The position numbers and the translations under genes were made by a program. The notes under the pieces were generated by a model, which saw only the letters and a list, made by a program, of their open reading frames with translations, ran no database searches and was not told where the DNA came from. From Bacteroidales bacterium (GTDB lineage Bacteria; Bacteroidota; Bacteroidia; Bacteroidales; P3), in the NCBI GenBank assembly GCA_017550405.1, contig JAFZPH010000062.1:1-64000 (forward strand): a stretch of 64,000 bases of DNA. The letters are read 5' to 3'. Of this stretch, positions 50,949-59,290 are shown piece after piece (positions within the stretch are counted from its first letter, which is position 1; each line of letters opens with the position of its first letter).

Positions 50949-51009
50949 TTTTTTGACATACCCCCCGCCTATCGGCGTACCCCTTTCAAAAGGGGATGGC
51001 TGGCGCGGT
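50949..51009. repeat. intergenic repeat GACATACCCC ... GGCTGGCGCGGT, copy 2
   Basis: Starts TTTTTTGACATACCCC (50949-50964) and ends GGCTGGCGCGGT (50998-51009), with an inner CCCCTTTC/AAAAGGGG dyad. Matches the ends of the longer copy at 47991-48103. Confidence 0.7.
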
Positions 51010-51184
51010 GGATTGGAGGGGCGGAATAGATTTGATAGAGGGGATAGATGGGATAGAAAAAAAGTGAAAATTGAAAGGTGAAAATTGAAAATTGGAGTGG
51101 ATGGAGGCTAAGGGTTAACGGGTTGATTTTCAGTTGGTTTGGTTATTTAGGTAAAGTGGTGATTTTGTGGGAGTTGTGGGAATT

Positions 51185-51228
51185 TCGAAGAAGGATCGAA
51201 GAGGGATCGAAGAAGGGTCGAAGAAGGG
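51185..51228. repeat. 4 x 11-bp tandem repeat TCGAAGAAGGG
   Basis: Four units (51185, 51196, 51207, 51218) with one or two substitutions lie directly past the stop of the 321-residue lipoprotein gene. Confidence 0.75.
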
Positions 51229-51234
51229 AGGAGG

Positions 51235-52200
51235 TTAGGGAATTGAAAATTCCTTCTGCCAGTCGCTGTCGGGGAAAAGGCTGTCGAGTGCAGCATCCAC
51301 TTCGGCGGGGTGACAATGGCGCAAATAGCTGACTCCCTCGTAGATGTTTTCGCCAGGCCAACCATCAGCCCATTCCAGCATGGCGACATAGCGGTGCATA
51401 AGCGGTGTGCAACCCTCAGCCGCACGGCTGACTACAACAGAGTCAATCATCTCGGGACGGGACTTCCGTCTGTCCTCGGAATTGTCCAAAGGCCATTCTC
51501 CTACATGCCAGAATACCATATACCTGTCCCGTGTATCGGGGAGCAGGGCAATTAACTCATCATCGTCCAAGGCCATACCGCCAGTCAAACGCTGTGCTGC
51601 ATCGTTCAGGCGGATATTGTATGCTGCTTCACGTTCCAGCAGGCGTGTCATCTCGTCGGCATATTGTGTCTCCCAGCGGACACCCTCTTCCAGCAGAAGT
51701 TTCCATTGGTGGCATTTCAGTGCCGCCTCCTCGTTGCGGGGTGCGGACCCTATGCGGTTATGGCGGTCGTCCACTGCGCCTATTCTCCAGCCATCATCCC
51801 CCTTCTCTACATAGAAAAAGACATGCACGCGATTGACAACACTGTCGTGGTTGATGTTATCGGGCTGTGCCACCACCACATCGTACCAGTCTGTCCCCTC
51901 CACTTGGGTGATTTTCTCAGCGCGGATACCCGGCCAACAATCCTGCCCTTGGATAAAGATATCGTAGTCCAGCCAGTCCTCACGCTCCGCATCCCGTCGC
52001 TGCTCCAACTCGTCTGCCACACGTGGTGACAAATAATTCTTCAGACACTCCTGCACCCGTCCGTAGTCGGATACCCCATCCCCACAGGACAGGGCAAGAT
52101 AGTCACTGAAAAATGCAGCCAACATGTCAGTCGGCGTTTTCTGTACACAGCCCCAAAGCATCACTGTGCAAAGCACCGAATAGAATAGCAATTTCTTCAT
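51235..52200 (-). CDS. lipoprotein, unknown function
   Basis: The start MKKLLFYSVLCTVMLW (321 residues) overlaps the diacylglycerol kinase stop by ATGA and is preferred to a longer frame. The lipobox is MLWGC (Cys near residue 18). The first half (DMLAAFFSDYLALSCGDG, YDIFIQGQDCWPGIR, YDVVVAQPDN) resembles secreted domains of the NTF2/DUF3828 type; the second half is Trp- and Glu-rich with EEGVRWETQY and WHVGEWPLDN. No catalytic motif is recognised. It is coupled to dgkA. Confidence 0.75.
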   Translation of the reverse strand: MKKLLFYSVLCTVMLWGCVQKTPTDMLAAFFSDYLALSCGDGVSDYGRVQECLKNYLSPRVADELEQRRDAEREDWLDYDIFIQGQDCWPGIRAEKITQVEGTDWYDVVVAQPDNINHDSVVNRVHVFFYVEKGDDGWRIGAVDDRHNRIGSAPRNEEAALKCHQWKLLLEEGVRWETQYADEMTRLLEREAAYNIRLNDAAQRLTGGMALDDDELIALLPDTRDRYMVFWHVGEWPLDNSEDRRKSRPEMIDSVVVSRAAEGCTPLMHRYVAMLEWADGWPGENIYEGVSYLRHCHPAEVDAALDSLFPDSDWQKEFSIP

Positions 52201-52595
52201 ATCAATGTATTTATAAAGGTTATCAAATATGGCAGGAAGACGATAACTCCCACCACAGCGGCACCTATGGCGCACAACAGCACAGCCCCTGCGGCAAGGT
52301 CTTTGATGTCGCGTTTGCGGTCGTCACGCTCGGCCTTGACGAAGTCTGCCGTCCGCTCAATGGCGGAATTCACCGCCTCGGCCGCGAGTACCATGGCTAT
52401 AACTATCACCACCGCCGTCCACTCGCCCGGTGTGATGCCGAACACAAATCCTGCTCCTACGGCCAACACTGCCGCCACTGCATGAATACGGGCGTTATGC
52501 TCCTCCCGGAACAATACCTTGAGGCCTGCAAAAGCATAGCCGAAGCTCTTTATCCTCTTGCGGAGTGAAAACTTCTCGTTTATCATGATTTTCAT
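52197..52595 (-). CDS. dgkA: diacylglycerol/undecaprenol kinase family protein
   Basis: This 132-residue protein has three hydrophobic helices. The N-terminal FGYAFAGLKVLFREEHNARIH, with the EHNARIH metal/ATP region, and the VLAAEAVNSAIERTADFV helix (Glu-Asn-Ser-Ala-Ile-Glu) are the DgkA signatures. It phosphorylates diacylglycerol or undecaprenol in the inner membrane. The downstream lipoprotein gene starts on its stop codon. Confidence 0.95.
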   Translation of the reverse strand: MKIMINEKFSLRKRIKSFGYAFAGLKVLFREEHNARIHAVAAVLAVGAGFVFGITPGEWTAVVIVIAMVLAAEAVNSAIERTADFVKAERDDRKRDIKDLAAGAVLLCAIGAAVVGVIVFLPYLITFINTLI

Positions 52596-52659
52596 CTTTT
52601 TTGGTTAACGTCGCCATGGACGATTTATTGTTAAACCCAAAACAATTCTAACAAGAAAG

Positions 52660-53347
52660 ATGAGCCTCAGCCTGCACTTCATCTCCTCAGCCTATACCCT
52701 TGATTTCCCCTTTAACGAATGGGCTCCGACTGAGACGAGGGACTTCTGGATGGCTTTCCCGCTTATCTAAAGTATACGACACCATCCGGACCGTTGACAC
52801 CCCGGCCTGCCTACCCGTCACACACTTCGGACTTATGAGCCGGTTCGGCAACACCATCATGCTCCGCTGGGACCCCGACCGGGATCACAGCGAGTACCAA
52901 ATCTCATACGGCCCTGAAGGCACCCCGCCCGACAGCGGCACCTTCGTCACCTGCAACACCAACCGTTGGCAATACATCGACACCATCCTCTCCGGTGCCT
53001 CCATGGTGGCCTATGTCCGCACCGTCTGTAGCGAACTCGACACCCTCCGCTTCAGCTCATGGAGCGACCCCGTCTTCTGGCAGACTCGAAACTCCTCCAT
53101 CTCCAACGCAGGTATGGACAACCGTCTTAGGCTCATCCCAAACCCCGCCTCCGAATTCGTCACGCTCCACTTCGACTATTTCATCTCCAGCGTGGACATC
53201 TACCACTACGGCGGCATCAAGCACAGCTCCCTGGCACCGCACTCCCACACTGCCGCCTTCTCCGTCAAAGACTGGCCGCGAGGCCTCTACCTCGTCGTGG
53301 CTCACACCCCATTGGGCAACATCACCAAGAAACTGGTGGTAGAATAA
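52660..53347 (+). pseudogene. decayed T9SS type-A cargo gene (3' part)
   Basis: A short ATG-started frame (52660-52770, 36 codons) ends in TAA, and the next frame continues with a +1 shift into a 3' portion: a fibronectin-III-like segment (MSRFGNTIMLRWDPDRDHSEYQIS...) and a complete type-A sorting domain (RLIPNPASEFVTLHF ... LVVE). No signal peptide precedes it, so it cannot be exported as it stands. It looks like the 3' end of a larger deleted gene with a frameshift near 52740-52770. A strong terminator follows. Confidence 0.7.
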
Positions 53348-53372
53348 AAACTCAACCCATATTACGCTACAG

Positions 53373-53402
53373 GGGGACAGGTCGAGCCTGTCCCCTTTTT
53401 TT
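53373..53402 (+). terminator. intrinsic terminator
   Basis: GGGGACAGG (53373-53381) pairs with CCTGTCCCC (53387-53395), followed by a run of Ts. This is a textbook rho-independent terminator after the decayed T9SS gene. Confidence 0.9.
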
Positions 53403-53449
53403 ATTGTTAAAAAAACAATATATAAAGCCTGTAATTAAAATAATAAATG

Positions 53450-53457
53450 TATCTTTG
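53450..53457 (+). promoter_or_regulatory. promoter box TATCTTTG
   Basis: TATCTTTG lies 30 bp before the ATG of the LEA-like lipoprotein gene; an AT-rich upstream stretch is present. Confidence 0.65.
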
Positions 53458-53486
53458 CACCAATAAACACATTAAAATACATCATC

Positions 53487-54188
53487 ATGAAAAAGTCGTT
53501 AATCATTGTAGCTGTGGCATGTAGCCTTTCGTTTGCATCATGCACCTTTCTGGACAATCTAGCCAACAACCTGTCCAGCATAGCCAATTTGGCCAACTGC
53601 GAATACTCTCTGCAGAACGTCTCCAACGTCTCCGTGGCAGGTGTCAACGTCCGCAATATTGCCAGTGGACAAATCTCCGCCACCGATGTGGTGATGCTGG
53701 CCTCCGCCATCACTTCCAAACGCGTGCCCCTTGCACTTAACGTCAACATCGGTGTGAAGAACCCCACCGACCGCAACGCATTACTCACCACGATGGACTG
53801 GGCCCTCGATGTTGCCGCCAAGGAATTCGCCACCGGCACCACCAATCAGAACTACAACATCAACGCCAAGAAAACCACCACCGTGCCCCTGGGTGTGAGC
53901 ACCGACCTTTACCAGCTTTTCTCCAGCTCAGGAGTCGAGGCGCTCAAGACCTTCGCCAGCAGTTTCACCAAAGAGGGCACCTCGTCGCAACTGGGTCTGC
54001 GTGTGCGTCCCTCCGTCTCCGTGGCCGGACAGACCATCAAGTCGCCCTCCTACATCCAAATCATGAAACCCGCCACATCTACCGGCACCACCTCCCGCAC
54101 CACCTCCGGCACTAACAGCGGCAACAACAGCGGCAACAACCCGTCGGGCAACAGCGGCACCGGTAGCTTCGGAACCCTGAGACGATAA
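53487..54188 (+). CDS. LEA14/WHy-like lipoprotein
   Basis: This 233-residue protein has a lipoprotein signal (FASC, Cys19). The middle (about residues 40-180) has NVSNVSVAGVNVRNIASGQ, VPLALNVNIGVKNPTDRNALLTTMDW and TTTVPLGVST, the immunoglobulin-like pattern of water-stress/LEA14 (WHy) domains, and the end is Ser/Thr/Asn/Gly-rich (TSGTNSGNNSGNNP), probably disordered. It likely sits in the outer membrane facing the periplasm or surface. It is followed by a hairpin and then two related barrel genes. Confidence 0.75.
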   Translation: MKKSLIIVAVACSLSFASCTFLDNLANNLSSIANLANCEYSLQNVSNVSVAGVNVRNIASGQISATDVVMLASAITSKRVPLALNVNIGVKNPTDRNALLTTMDWALDVAAKEFATGTTNQNYNINAKKTTTVPLGVSTDLYQLFSSSGVEALKTFASSFTKEGTSSQLGLRVRPSVSVAGQTIKSPSYIQIMKPATSTGTTSRTTSGTNSGNNSGNNPSGNSGTGSFGTLRR

Positions 54189-54200
54189 AAAACAAGGTGA

Positions 54201-54240
54201 AAAACGGGGCAGCGTGTTTCATCGTTTTGCGACCCGTTTT
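54201..54240 (+). terminator. terminator-like hairpin
   Basis: AAAACGGG (54201-54208) pairs with CCCGTTTT (54233-54240) around a 24-base loop. It lies 12 bp past the LEA-like gene and ends in a T-run. Confidence 0.55.
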
Positions 54241-54299
54241 CAGCTATCAATTTTTCAATTCCCCAAAGTACAATTATTAAAAAATAATACCTTACCACT

Positions 54300-54920
54300 A
54301 TGAAAAGAACAATTTCAATCATCGCCGTTGCGGCATTCCTGCTGCTGGCAGGCAAAACACAGGCCCAGAACCTCGGCATCAATCTCGGTTATGCTCCGCA
54401 GACCACCACCGACTTCGTTGTGAAGGACATGACCGGCTTCTTCGCCGGGGTGAACTACAACCACGCCCTTTCGGGCAACATCGGGCTCTCCTTCGGTCTT
54501 CAGGGCCGTTACAACATCAAAAAGGAAGAGGGTACCTTCCTAACACTTACCGGAACATCCACCCACACCCAAATCCTGCTTGACGTGCCCCTGCTGCTCA
54601 ATTTCGCCATCCCCTTCGGCAACAACGTGCGCCTGGCCATTTTTGCCGGTCCCGTGTTCAGTTTTGCACTGAGAGGCAACACCCACACAAAAGGAACCGA
54701 ATCAATCACCAGCCTGTCCACCGAAAGAGATTTCAACTGGTATGGCGAGAAGTCCAACTACAACCAGTTCGACCTGATGGGTGCCGCCGGTGCAGCCCTC
54801 GAGATTCAGCAATTACGCCTCTTCGGTGGCTACCGCATGGGCTTCCTCGACCTCAACAAGAGCGACAAGGCCAAAGCCACCACTTCCGGCATCTTTGTCG
54901 GTCTTGGCTATATCCTCTAA
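54300..54920 (+). CDS. outer-membrane beta-barrel protein, paralog A
   Basis: This 206-residue protein has a signal peptide (cleavage near TQAQ). It continues with an eight-strand-barrel-like pattern: NLGINLGYAPQTTTDF, FGLQGRYN, LDVPLLLNFAIPFG, LAIFAGPVFSFAL, LRLFGGYRMGFLDLN, and ends in FVGLGYIL with a terminal hydrophobic residue. This is a typical PorT/OmpW/porin-family short barrel. The gene at 55012 is a clear paralog; they probably arose by tandem duplication. Specific cargo or function is not known. Confidence 0.88.
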   Translation: MKRTISIIAVAAFLLLAGKTQAQNLGINLGYAPQTTTDFVVKDMTGFFAGVNYNHALSGNIGLSFGLQGRYNIKKEEGTFLTLTGTSTHTQILLDVPLLLNFAIPFGNNVRLAIFAGPVFSFALRGNTHTKGTESITSLSTERDFNWYGEKSNYNQFDLMGAAGAALEIQQLRLFGGYRMGFLDLNKSDKAKATTSGIFVGLGYIL

Positions 54921-55011
54921 TCCGTTTTATAACCCGCGGCCGACCGCCCTGCCTACCATCCGTGGCGGTCAGCCCATTATCCACCCGTGGCGGTCAGCCA
55001 CTTGAAAAGAA
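54921..55011. repeat. short direct repeat CCGTGGCGGTCAGCC between paralogs
   Basis: CCGTGGCGGTCAGCC occurs twice (about 54960 and 54987) in the 91-bp spacer between the two barrel genes. Confidence 0.6.
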
Positions 55012-55659
55012 ATGAAAAAGACAGTCACCCTTATCCTTGCGGCCGCCGCCCTGCTCATCGGCACAGGCGTCCGCGCCCAGCATCTGGGAATCCATGTAGG
55101 CTACGCCCCCGAGAACGTCCCCACTTTCTCGTTCAACCCCCTCACGTTGAACAATCCTCCCAAGATTGTGCAAGGCGACATGCAGGGAGTGTACCTTGGC
55201 GTCACCTACACCCTGAACTTTTCTGATAACCTCGGCGTCACCGCCGGAGTGAACGGCCGCTACAACACGCGCAACTACCAGTTCACCATGGCCATGCTGC
55301 CTTCCTCGGCCAAAGAGATGCAGGTCGTGGTCGACGTCCCCGTGCTACTCCATTTCGGCATCCCCTTCAGCGACTATTCCCGCTTCTCCTTCTACGGCGG
55401 ACCGCTGGTGTCGTATGCCGTCATAGGTTCATCGACCTATACCAACTCCCTCGTCGGTGAATTCGGCAAGAGAGACTGGTATGCCGACCCTGCACTCCTC
55501 AAACGGCTCAATGTGCAAGCCACCTTCGGCCTCGCACTGAATGTGCGCCATATCCGCATCTTCGGCGGATACGTGATGGGCATCCTCAACATCGACGCCC
55601 ACGAGCACGCAAAGACCACCACTTCGGGCGTTTATCTGGGGCTCGGCTATACCCTTTGA
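55012..55659 (+). CDS. outer-membrane beta-barrel protein, paralog B
   Basis: This 215-residue protein has a signal peptide (cleavage near VRAQ) and then the same strand order as the gene at 54300: HLGIHVGYAPENVPTF, GVNGRYN, VVDVPVLLHFGIPF, FYGGPLVSYAV, IRIFGGYVMGILNID and a final VYLGLGYTL. The level of divergence between the two is considerable except in the strands, so the duplication is not recent. An outer-membrane location is inferred from the barrel pattern. Its stop is followed by a strong hairpin. Confidence 0.88.
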   Translation: MKKTVTLILAAAALLIGTGVRAQHLGIHVGYAPENVPTFSFNPLTLNNPPKIVQGDMQGVYLGVTYTLNFSDNLGVTAGVNGRYNTRNYQFTMAMLPSSAKEMQVVVDVPVLLHFGIPFSDYSRFSFYGGPLVSYAVIGSSTYTNSLVGEFGKRDWYADPALLKRLNVQATFGLALNVRHIRIFGGYVMGILNIDAHEHAKTTTSGVYLGLGYTL

Positions 55660-55693
55660 TTTTTCTCATCCAGCCCCCGGCAACGGGCGGGAG

Positions 55694-55726
55694 AAACGTG
55701 CATTTCCGAAGGGAGATGCACGTTTT
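55694..55726 (+). terminator. intrinsic terminator
   Basis: AAACGTGCAT and ATGCACGTTT pair around a TTCCGAAGGGAG loop that can extend the stem, and the right arm ends in TTTT. It lies 35 bp past the barrel gene. Confidence 0.7.
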
Positions 55727-56027
55727 GCTTCGTCGACGGGTCTTTCAATACCCTCCAGCCGAAAACAATATACGCGATATTTCTCCGTCACCCTGACGGA
55801 CAACAATCGAACAAAATACGATGGACGAACAAATGCGGAAGGACGCTTGAGCGATGCATAGGAAAAGGCACAAGCTGCAACCGCCGCCAACACCCACTAC
55901 GGAAAGGGAGCCGCCACGGCCGACAGTGAGGGTGCGGCAGCCGGCGTGCCGCCAGACCACAGCAGGGGGATTTTGTCCCGCCTGTTTTTTTTGTGAGAAA
56001 AAACAAGGATATTACAAGTTTTTTTTG

Positions 56028-56035
56028 TATCTTTG
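56028..56035 (+). promoter_or_regulatory. promoter box TATCTTTG for glnS
   Basis: TATCTTTG lies 60 bp before the glnS start codon with a T-rich run directly upstream. Confidence 0.7.
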
Positions 56036-56094
56036 TAGGTTGATGTATTTTGGATACATTGTATTAACTAATAGAAAATGAACATATTGTAAAG

Positions 56095-57789
56095 ATGGAA
56101 GAGAATCTGTCACTGAATTTTTTGGAAGAAATCATCGAACAGGGGCTCCGCGAGGGCACCTACAAGAGTATTCTGACGCGCTTCCCGCCAGAGCCTAACG
56201 GATACCTGCACATCGGCCATGCCAAGTCGATATGCCTTAATTTCGGCCTTGCCAAAAAGTATGGCGGCAAAACGAACCTCCGTTTCGACGACACCAACCC
56301 TGTGAAAGAGGACACGGAGTATGTGGACTCCATCCAGCAGGACATCCGCTGGCTGGGATTCGACTGGGCAGGCGTACACTACGCCAGCGACTATTTCGAG
56401 CAGCTGTATGAGTGGGCCATTGTCCTTATCAAGAAGGGACTGGCCTACGTCGACGACCAGACGCAGGAGGAAATCCGCGCCGGCCGCGGCACGGTGACCG
56501 AACCCGGCAAGAACAGCCCCTGGCGCGACCGCTCGGTAGAGGAGAACCTCGACTTGTTTGAGCGCATGCGCAAGGGCGAGTTCGCCGACGGCGAGAAAGT
56601 ATTGCGCGCCAAAATCGACATGGCGCACCCCAATATGCAGCTGCGTGACCCCATTATGTACCGCATACTGCACGCCAACCATCACCGCACCGGCGACAAA
56701 TGGTGCATCTACCCCATGTACGACTACGCCCACGGCCAGAGCGACTCGATTGAGCATATCACCCACAGCATCTGCACACTGGAGTTCGACATCCACCGAC
56801 CGCTCTACGACTGGTTTATCGAGCAGCTGGGCATCTTCCCCAGCCACCAGTATGAGTTCGCCCGCCTGAACATCAACTACACGGTGATGAGCAAGCGTAA
56901 ACTCCTGCAGCTGGTGAAGGAGCATTACGTGAGCGGCTGGGACGACCCCCGTATGCCGACCATCTGCGGTTTCCGCCGCCGTGGCTACACCCCCGAGAGC
57001 ATCCGCAACTTCTGCGAGGATATCGGCGTGGCCAAACGCGACAACATCATCGACTATGTGCGCCTGGAGAACAGCCTGCGCGACCACTTGAACAAGGTGG
57101 CCCCACGCCGCATGGCTGTGCTGAACCCTGTTAAGCTGGTGATAGACAATTATCCTGAAGGGCAGACGGAAATGCTCACCGCCGTGAACAATCCCGAGAA
57201 CGAGGCCGACGGCACCCGCCAGGTACCTTTCAGCCGCGAGCTGTATATCGAGCGCGAGGACTTTATGGAGGAAGCCCCCAAGAAGTTCTTCCGGCTGAGC
57301 CTGGGCCGCGAAGTGCGCCTGCGCTATGCCTACTTCGTCACAGCTCAGAGCGTGGAGAAGGACGCCGAGGGCAACATCACCTGCATCCACTGCACCTACG
57401 ACCCCGCCACCCGTGGCGGCGACGCCCCCGACGGCCGCAAGGTGAAGGGCACGCTCCACTGGGTGAGCGCACAGCACGCTGTCGACGCCGAGGTTAGGAT
57501 GTTCGACCGCCTCTTCGCCACCGAGGCCCCCGACGAGGCCCCCGAAGGCAAGACTTTCCTCGACAACCTGAACCCCGATTCGCTCAAGGTGCTGCAGGGC
57601 TGCAAGCTTGAACCCGCTTTGGCCAATGCCCGCATGGTGGTGAACGAACGTGGCATTGAAGAGCCGATGCGCTTCCAGTTTGAGCGCATGGGCTATTTCT
57701 GCACCGACCGCGACAGCACCCCCGAGCACTTGGTGTTCAACCGCTCATGCTCGCTCAAAGACACTTGGGCAAAGATTAGTCAGGGTTGA
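56095..57789 (+). CDS. glnS: glutamine-tRNA ligase
   Basis: This 564-residue class-I aminoacyl-tRNA synthetase attaches Gln to tRNA-Gln in the cytoplasm. [15 protein letters not shown] (HIGH motif near residue 35) and [11 protein letters not shown] (KMSKS-type motif near 265) are the ATP-binding signatures. [20 protein letters not shown] and [21 protein letters not shown] are GlnS-specific, and the C-terminal anticodon-binding barrel ends with SCSLKDTW. Length is normal for bacterial GlnS (about 550-560). Its promoter is at 56028-56035. The glycosyltransferase gene follows after 55 bp of GATAGA micro-repeats. Confidence 0.98.
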   Translation: MEENLSLNFLEEIIEQGLREGTYKSILTRFPPEPNGYLHIGHAKSICLNFGLAKKYGGKTNLRFDDTNPVKEDTEYVDSIQQDIRWLGFDWAGVHYASDYFEQLYEWAIVLIKKGLAYVDDQTQEEIRAGRGTVTEPGKNSPWRDRSVEENLDLFERMRKGEFADGEKVLRAKIDMAHPNMQLRDPIMYRILHANHHRTGDKWCIYPMYDYAHGQSDSIEHITHSICTLEFDIHRPLYDWFIEQLGIFPSHQYEFARLNINYTVMSKRKLLQLVKEHYVSGWDDPRMPTICGFRRRGYTPESIRNFCEDIGVAKRDNIIDYVRLENSLRDHLNKVAPRRMAVLNPVKLVIDNYPEGQTEMLTAVNNPENEADGTRQVPFSRELYIEREDFMEEAPKKFFRLSLGREVRLRYAYFVTAQSVEKDAEGNITCIHCTYDPATRGGDAPDGRKVKGTLHWVSAQHAVDAEVRMFDRLFATEAPDEAPEGKTFLDNLNPDSLKVLQGCKLEPALANARMVVNERGIEEPMRFQFERMGYFCTDRDSTPEHLVFNRSCSLKDTWAKISQG

Positions 57790-57832
57790 TAGAGATGATA
57801 GATTTGCTAGAGAGGATAGACTTGATAGACAA
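57787..57832. repeat. GATAGA micro-repeat
   Basis: Five loosely spaced GATAG(A) words, of the same family as 47945-47976 and 51028-51058, fill the short spacer between glnS and the glycosyltransferase gene. Confidence 0.6.
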
Positions 57833-57844
57833 TAAACAATATAC

Positions 57845-59278
57845 ATGAAACAAAGCTGGCCATTGTACGCGATTGTGGCATCGGTTTTCCTGATGCTGAT
57901 CAGCGGTTCGCTGCTGACAACGGGTATGTTTATGGACGGCTTGATCTACGGCAATGTGGCGGACAATATGGCCTCGGGTACCTGCACTTTCTGGCGCCCC
58001 ATGCACTCGCCGTCGCTGCATGCCGACTTCTACGAGCATCCGCCACTGGTGATGGGCCTGCTGGCTCTGTTCTACAAGCTTTTCGGCACCCACTTATGGG
58101 TGACGAGGCTCTTCACCATGGTCACCACCGTGCTGACGGCCTGGCTGACCGTGAGGCTGTGGCATCGGATGGGCTACGGCCGACGGACGGGATGGATACC
58201 CCTGCTCTTGTGGGTGCTGATTCCTGCCATGTCGCGCAACGCCCACGACAATATGCTGGAATGCACCATGGTGATATTCGTGCTGGCGGCGGTGCTGAGC
58301 CTGCTGCCCCGCGAAGGAGGCAAACGGCTGCTGCACTCGGCGCTGGGAGGCTTGTTCCTCTATCTGGCATTCCTGTGCAAAGGATTCACCGGGCTCTATC
58401 CTTTCGCCCTGCCGATGATTGTGTGGGTGGTGGATTGGGCCATGGGCAACCACAAGCACGTGGGACGCGCCCTGGTGCAGGCTGTGGCGGACACACTGAT
58501 GGCACTCGGCACTTTTGCCGTCTGTTTCGCCATCACGGGACTGCTGTTCCCCGAGGCGGTCACCTACTTCGAGACCTATCTGTCGAACCAGGTGCTTGGC
58601 AACCTCGACTCCCCGACGGTCGGCAGCCGCTGGACTATCGTGAAGAACTTCTTCGAGCAGACCATCATCCTTTGGGCTTTGGCCATTGTGGTGGTGGGTG
58701 TCATGAAAGTGAAGGCCCACAAACGTGTGGCACATGCCGACAGGAGGGTCTTCTGGATATGCTTCCTCGTCGCCCTTTCGGGCGTACTGCCCATAGCCAT
58801 CAGCCTGAAGCAGCACGGCTTCTATATCCTTACAGTATACCCCATCGTGGCCGTGGGGCTGGGGGCCATTATGCACGAACCCTTGACCCGCTGGACAAGC
58901 ACCGAAAGCAAGAAGTTTCGGAACGCCCTGATTGTCGTCACCCTCTTGGTGGCGACTGGAGCGGTGGCCCTCAACGCCATCAACTATGGGAAACCGGGAC
59001 GCGATGTGGCCATGCAGGAGGATATGCGGACGATAGTCCCTCTGCTGGAAGAGGGCGAGCAGGTGGGCATTCCGCTTGCCCTGTCGCAGGAATGGAGCCT
59101 GTATGCCTACTACTACCGCGAGAAGCATATCGACCTGAAAAGAACCGACCTGTCCCAACCCCAGCAGCCGCTGCCACACCACCTGCTGACCGACGGGAGC
59201 GTGGCCGTTCCCGCCGACCTCTATGCCGAGACCCCCTTGCCCACACAACAATATAAACTATACGTATTGAAAAAATAA
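57845..59278 (+). CDS. ArnT/PMT-like membrane glycosyltransferase
   Basis: This 477-residue membrane protein starts with a hydrophobic helix and then GMFMDGLIYGNVADNM, with the Asp of the GT-C family's first loop (MDG), and HADFYEHPPLVMGLLALFYKLFG, the EHPP motif of ArnT-type enzymes. About ten transmembrane helices are followed by a soluble C-terminal domain (~residues 370-477). GT-C enzymes transfer sugars from polyprenyl phosphate carriers to lipid A, proteins or polysaccharides; the sugar and acceptor cannot be told. Spacing of 12 bp to pheT suggests shared transcription. Confidence 0.88.
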   Translation: MKQSWPLYAIVASVFLMLISGSLLTTGMFMDGLIYGNVADNMASGTCTFWRPMHSPSLHADFYEHPPLVMGLLALFYKLFGTHLWVTRLFTMVTTVLTAWLTVRLWHRMGYGRRTGWIPLLLWVLIPAMSRNAHDNMLECTMVIFVLAAVLSLLPREGGKRLLHSALGGLFLYLAFLCKGFTGLYPFALPMIVWVVDWAMGNHKHVGRALVQAVADTLMALGTFAVCFAITGLLFPEAVTYFETYLSNQVLGNLDSPTVGSRWTIVKNFFEQTIILWALAIVVVGVMKVKAHKRVAHADRRVFWICFLVALSGVLPIAISLKQHGFYILTVYPIVAVGLGAIMHEPLTRWTSTESKKFRNALIVVTLLVATGAVALNAINYGKPGRDVAMQEDMRTIVPLLEEGEQVGIPLALSQEWSLYAYYYREKHIDLKRTDLSQPQQPLPHHLLTDGSVAVPADLYAETPLPTQQYKLYVLKK

Positions 59279-59290
59279 AAACACATCATA

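Larger units (their letters stand above)
50749..51234. other. repeat-filled intergenic region
   Basis: No gene is visible in 486 bp. It holds the sigma promoter, GAGAATT/GAAAATT micro-repeats (50901-50940), the second copy of the GACATACCCC...GGCTGGCGCGGT element (50949-51009), GATAGA words (51028-51058), and four 11-bp TCGAAGAAGGG units at 51185-51228. Confidence 0.7.
55660..56094. other. non-coding gap upstream of glnS
   Basis: The 435-bp gap has the hairpin at 55694-55726 and the TATCTTTG promoter at 56028-56035. I see no credible gene or structured RNA in the remaining ~300 bp. Confidence 0.6.
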
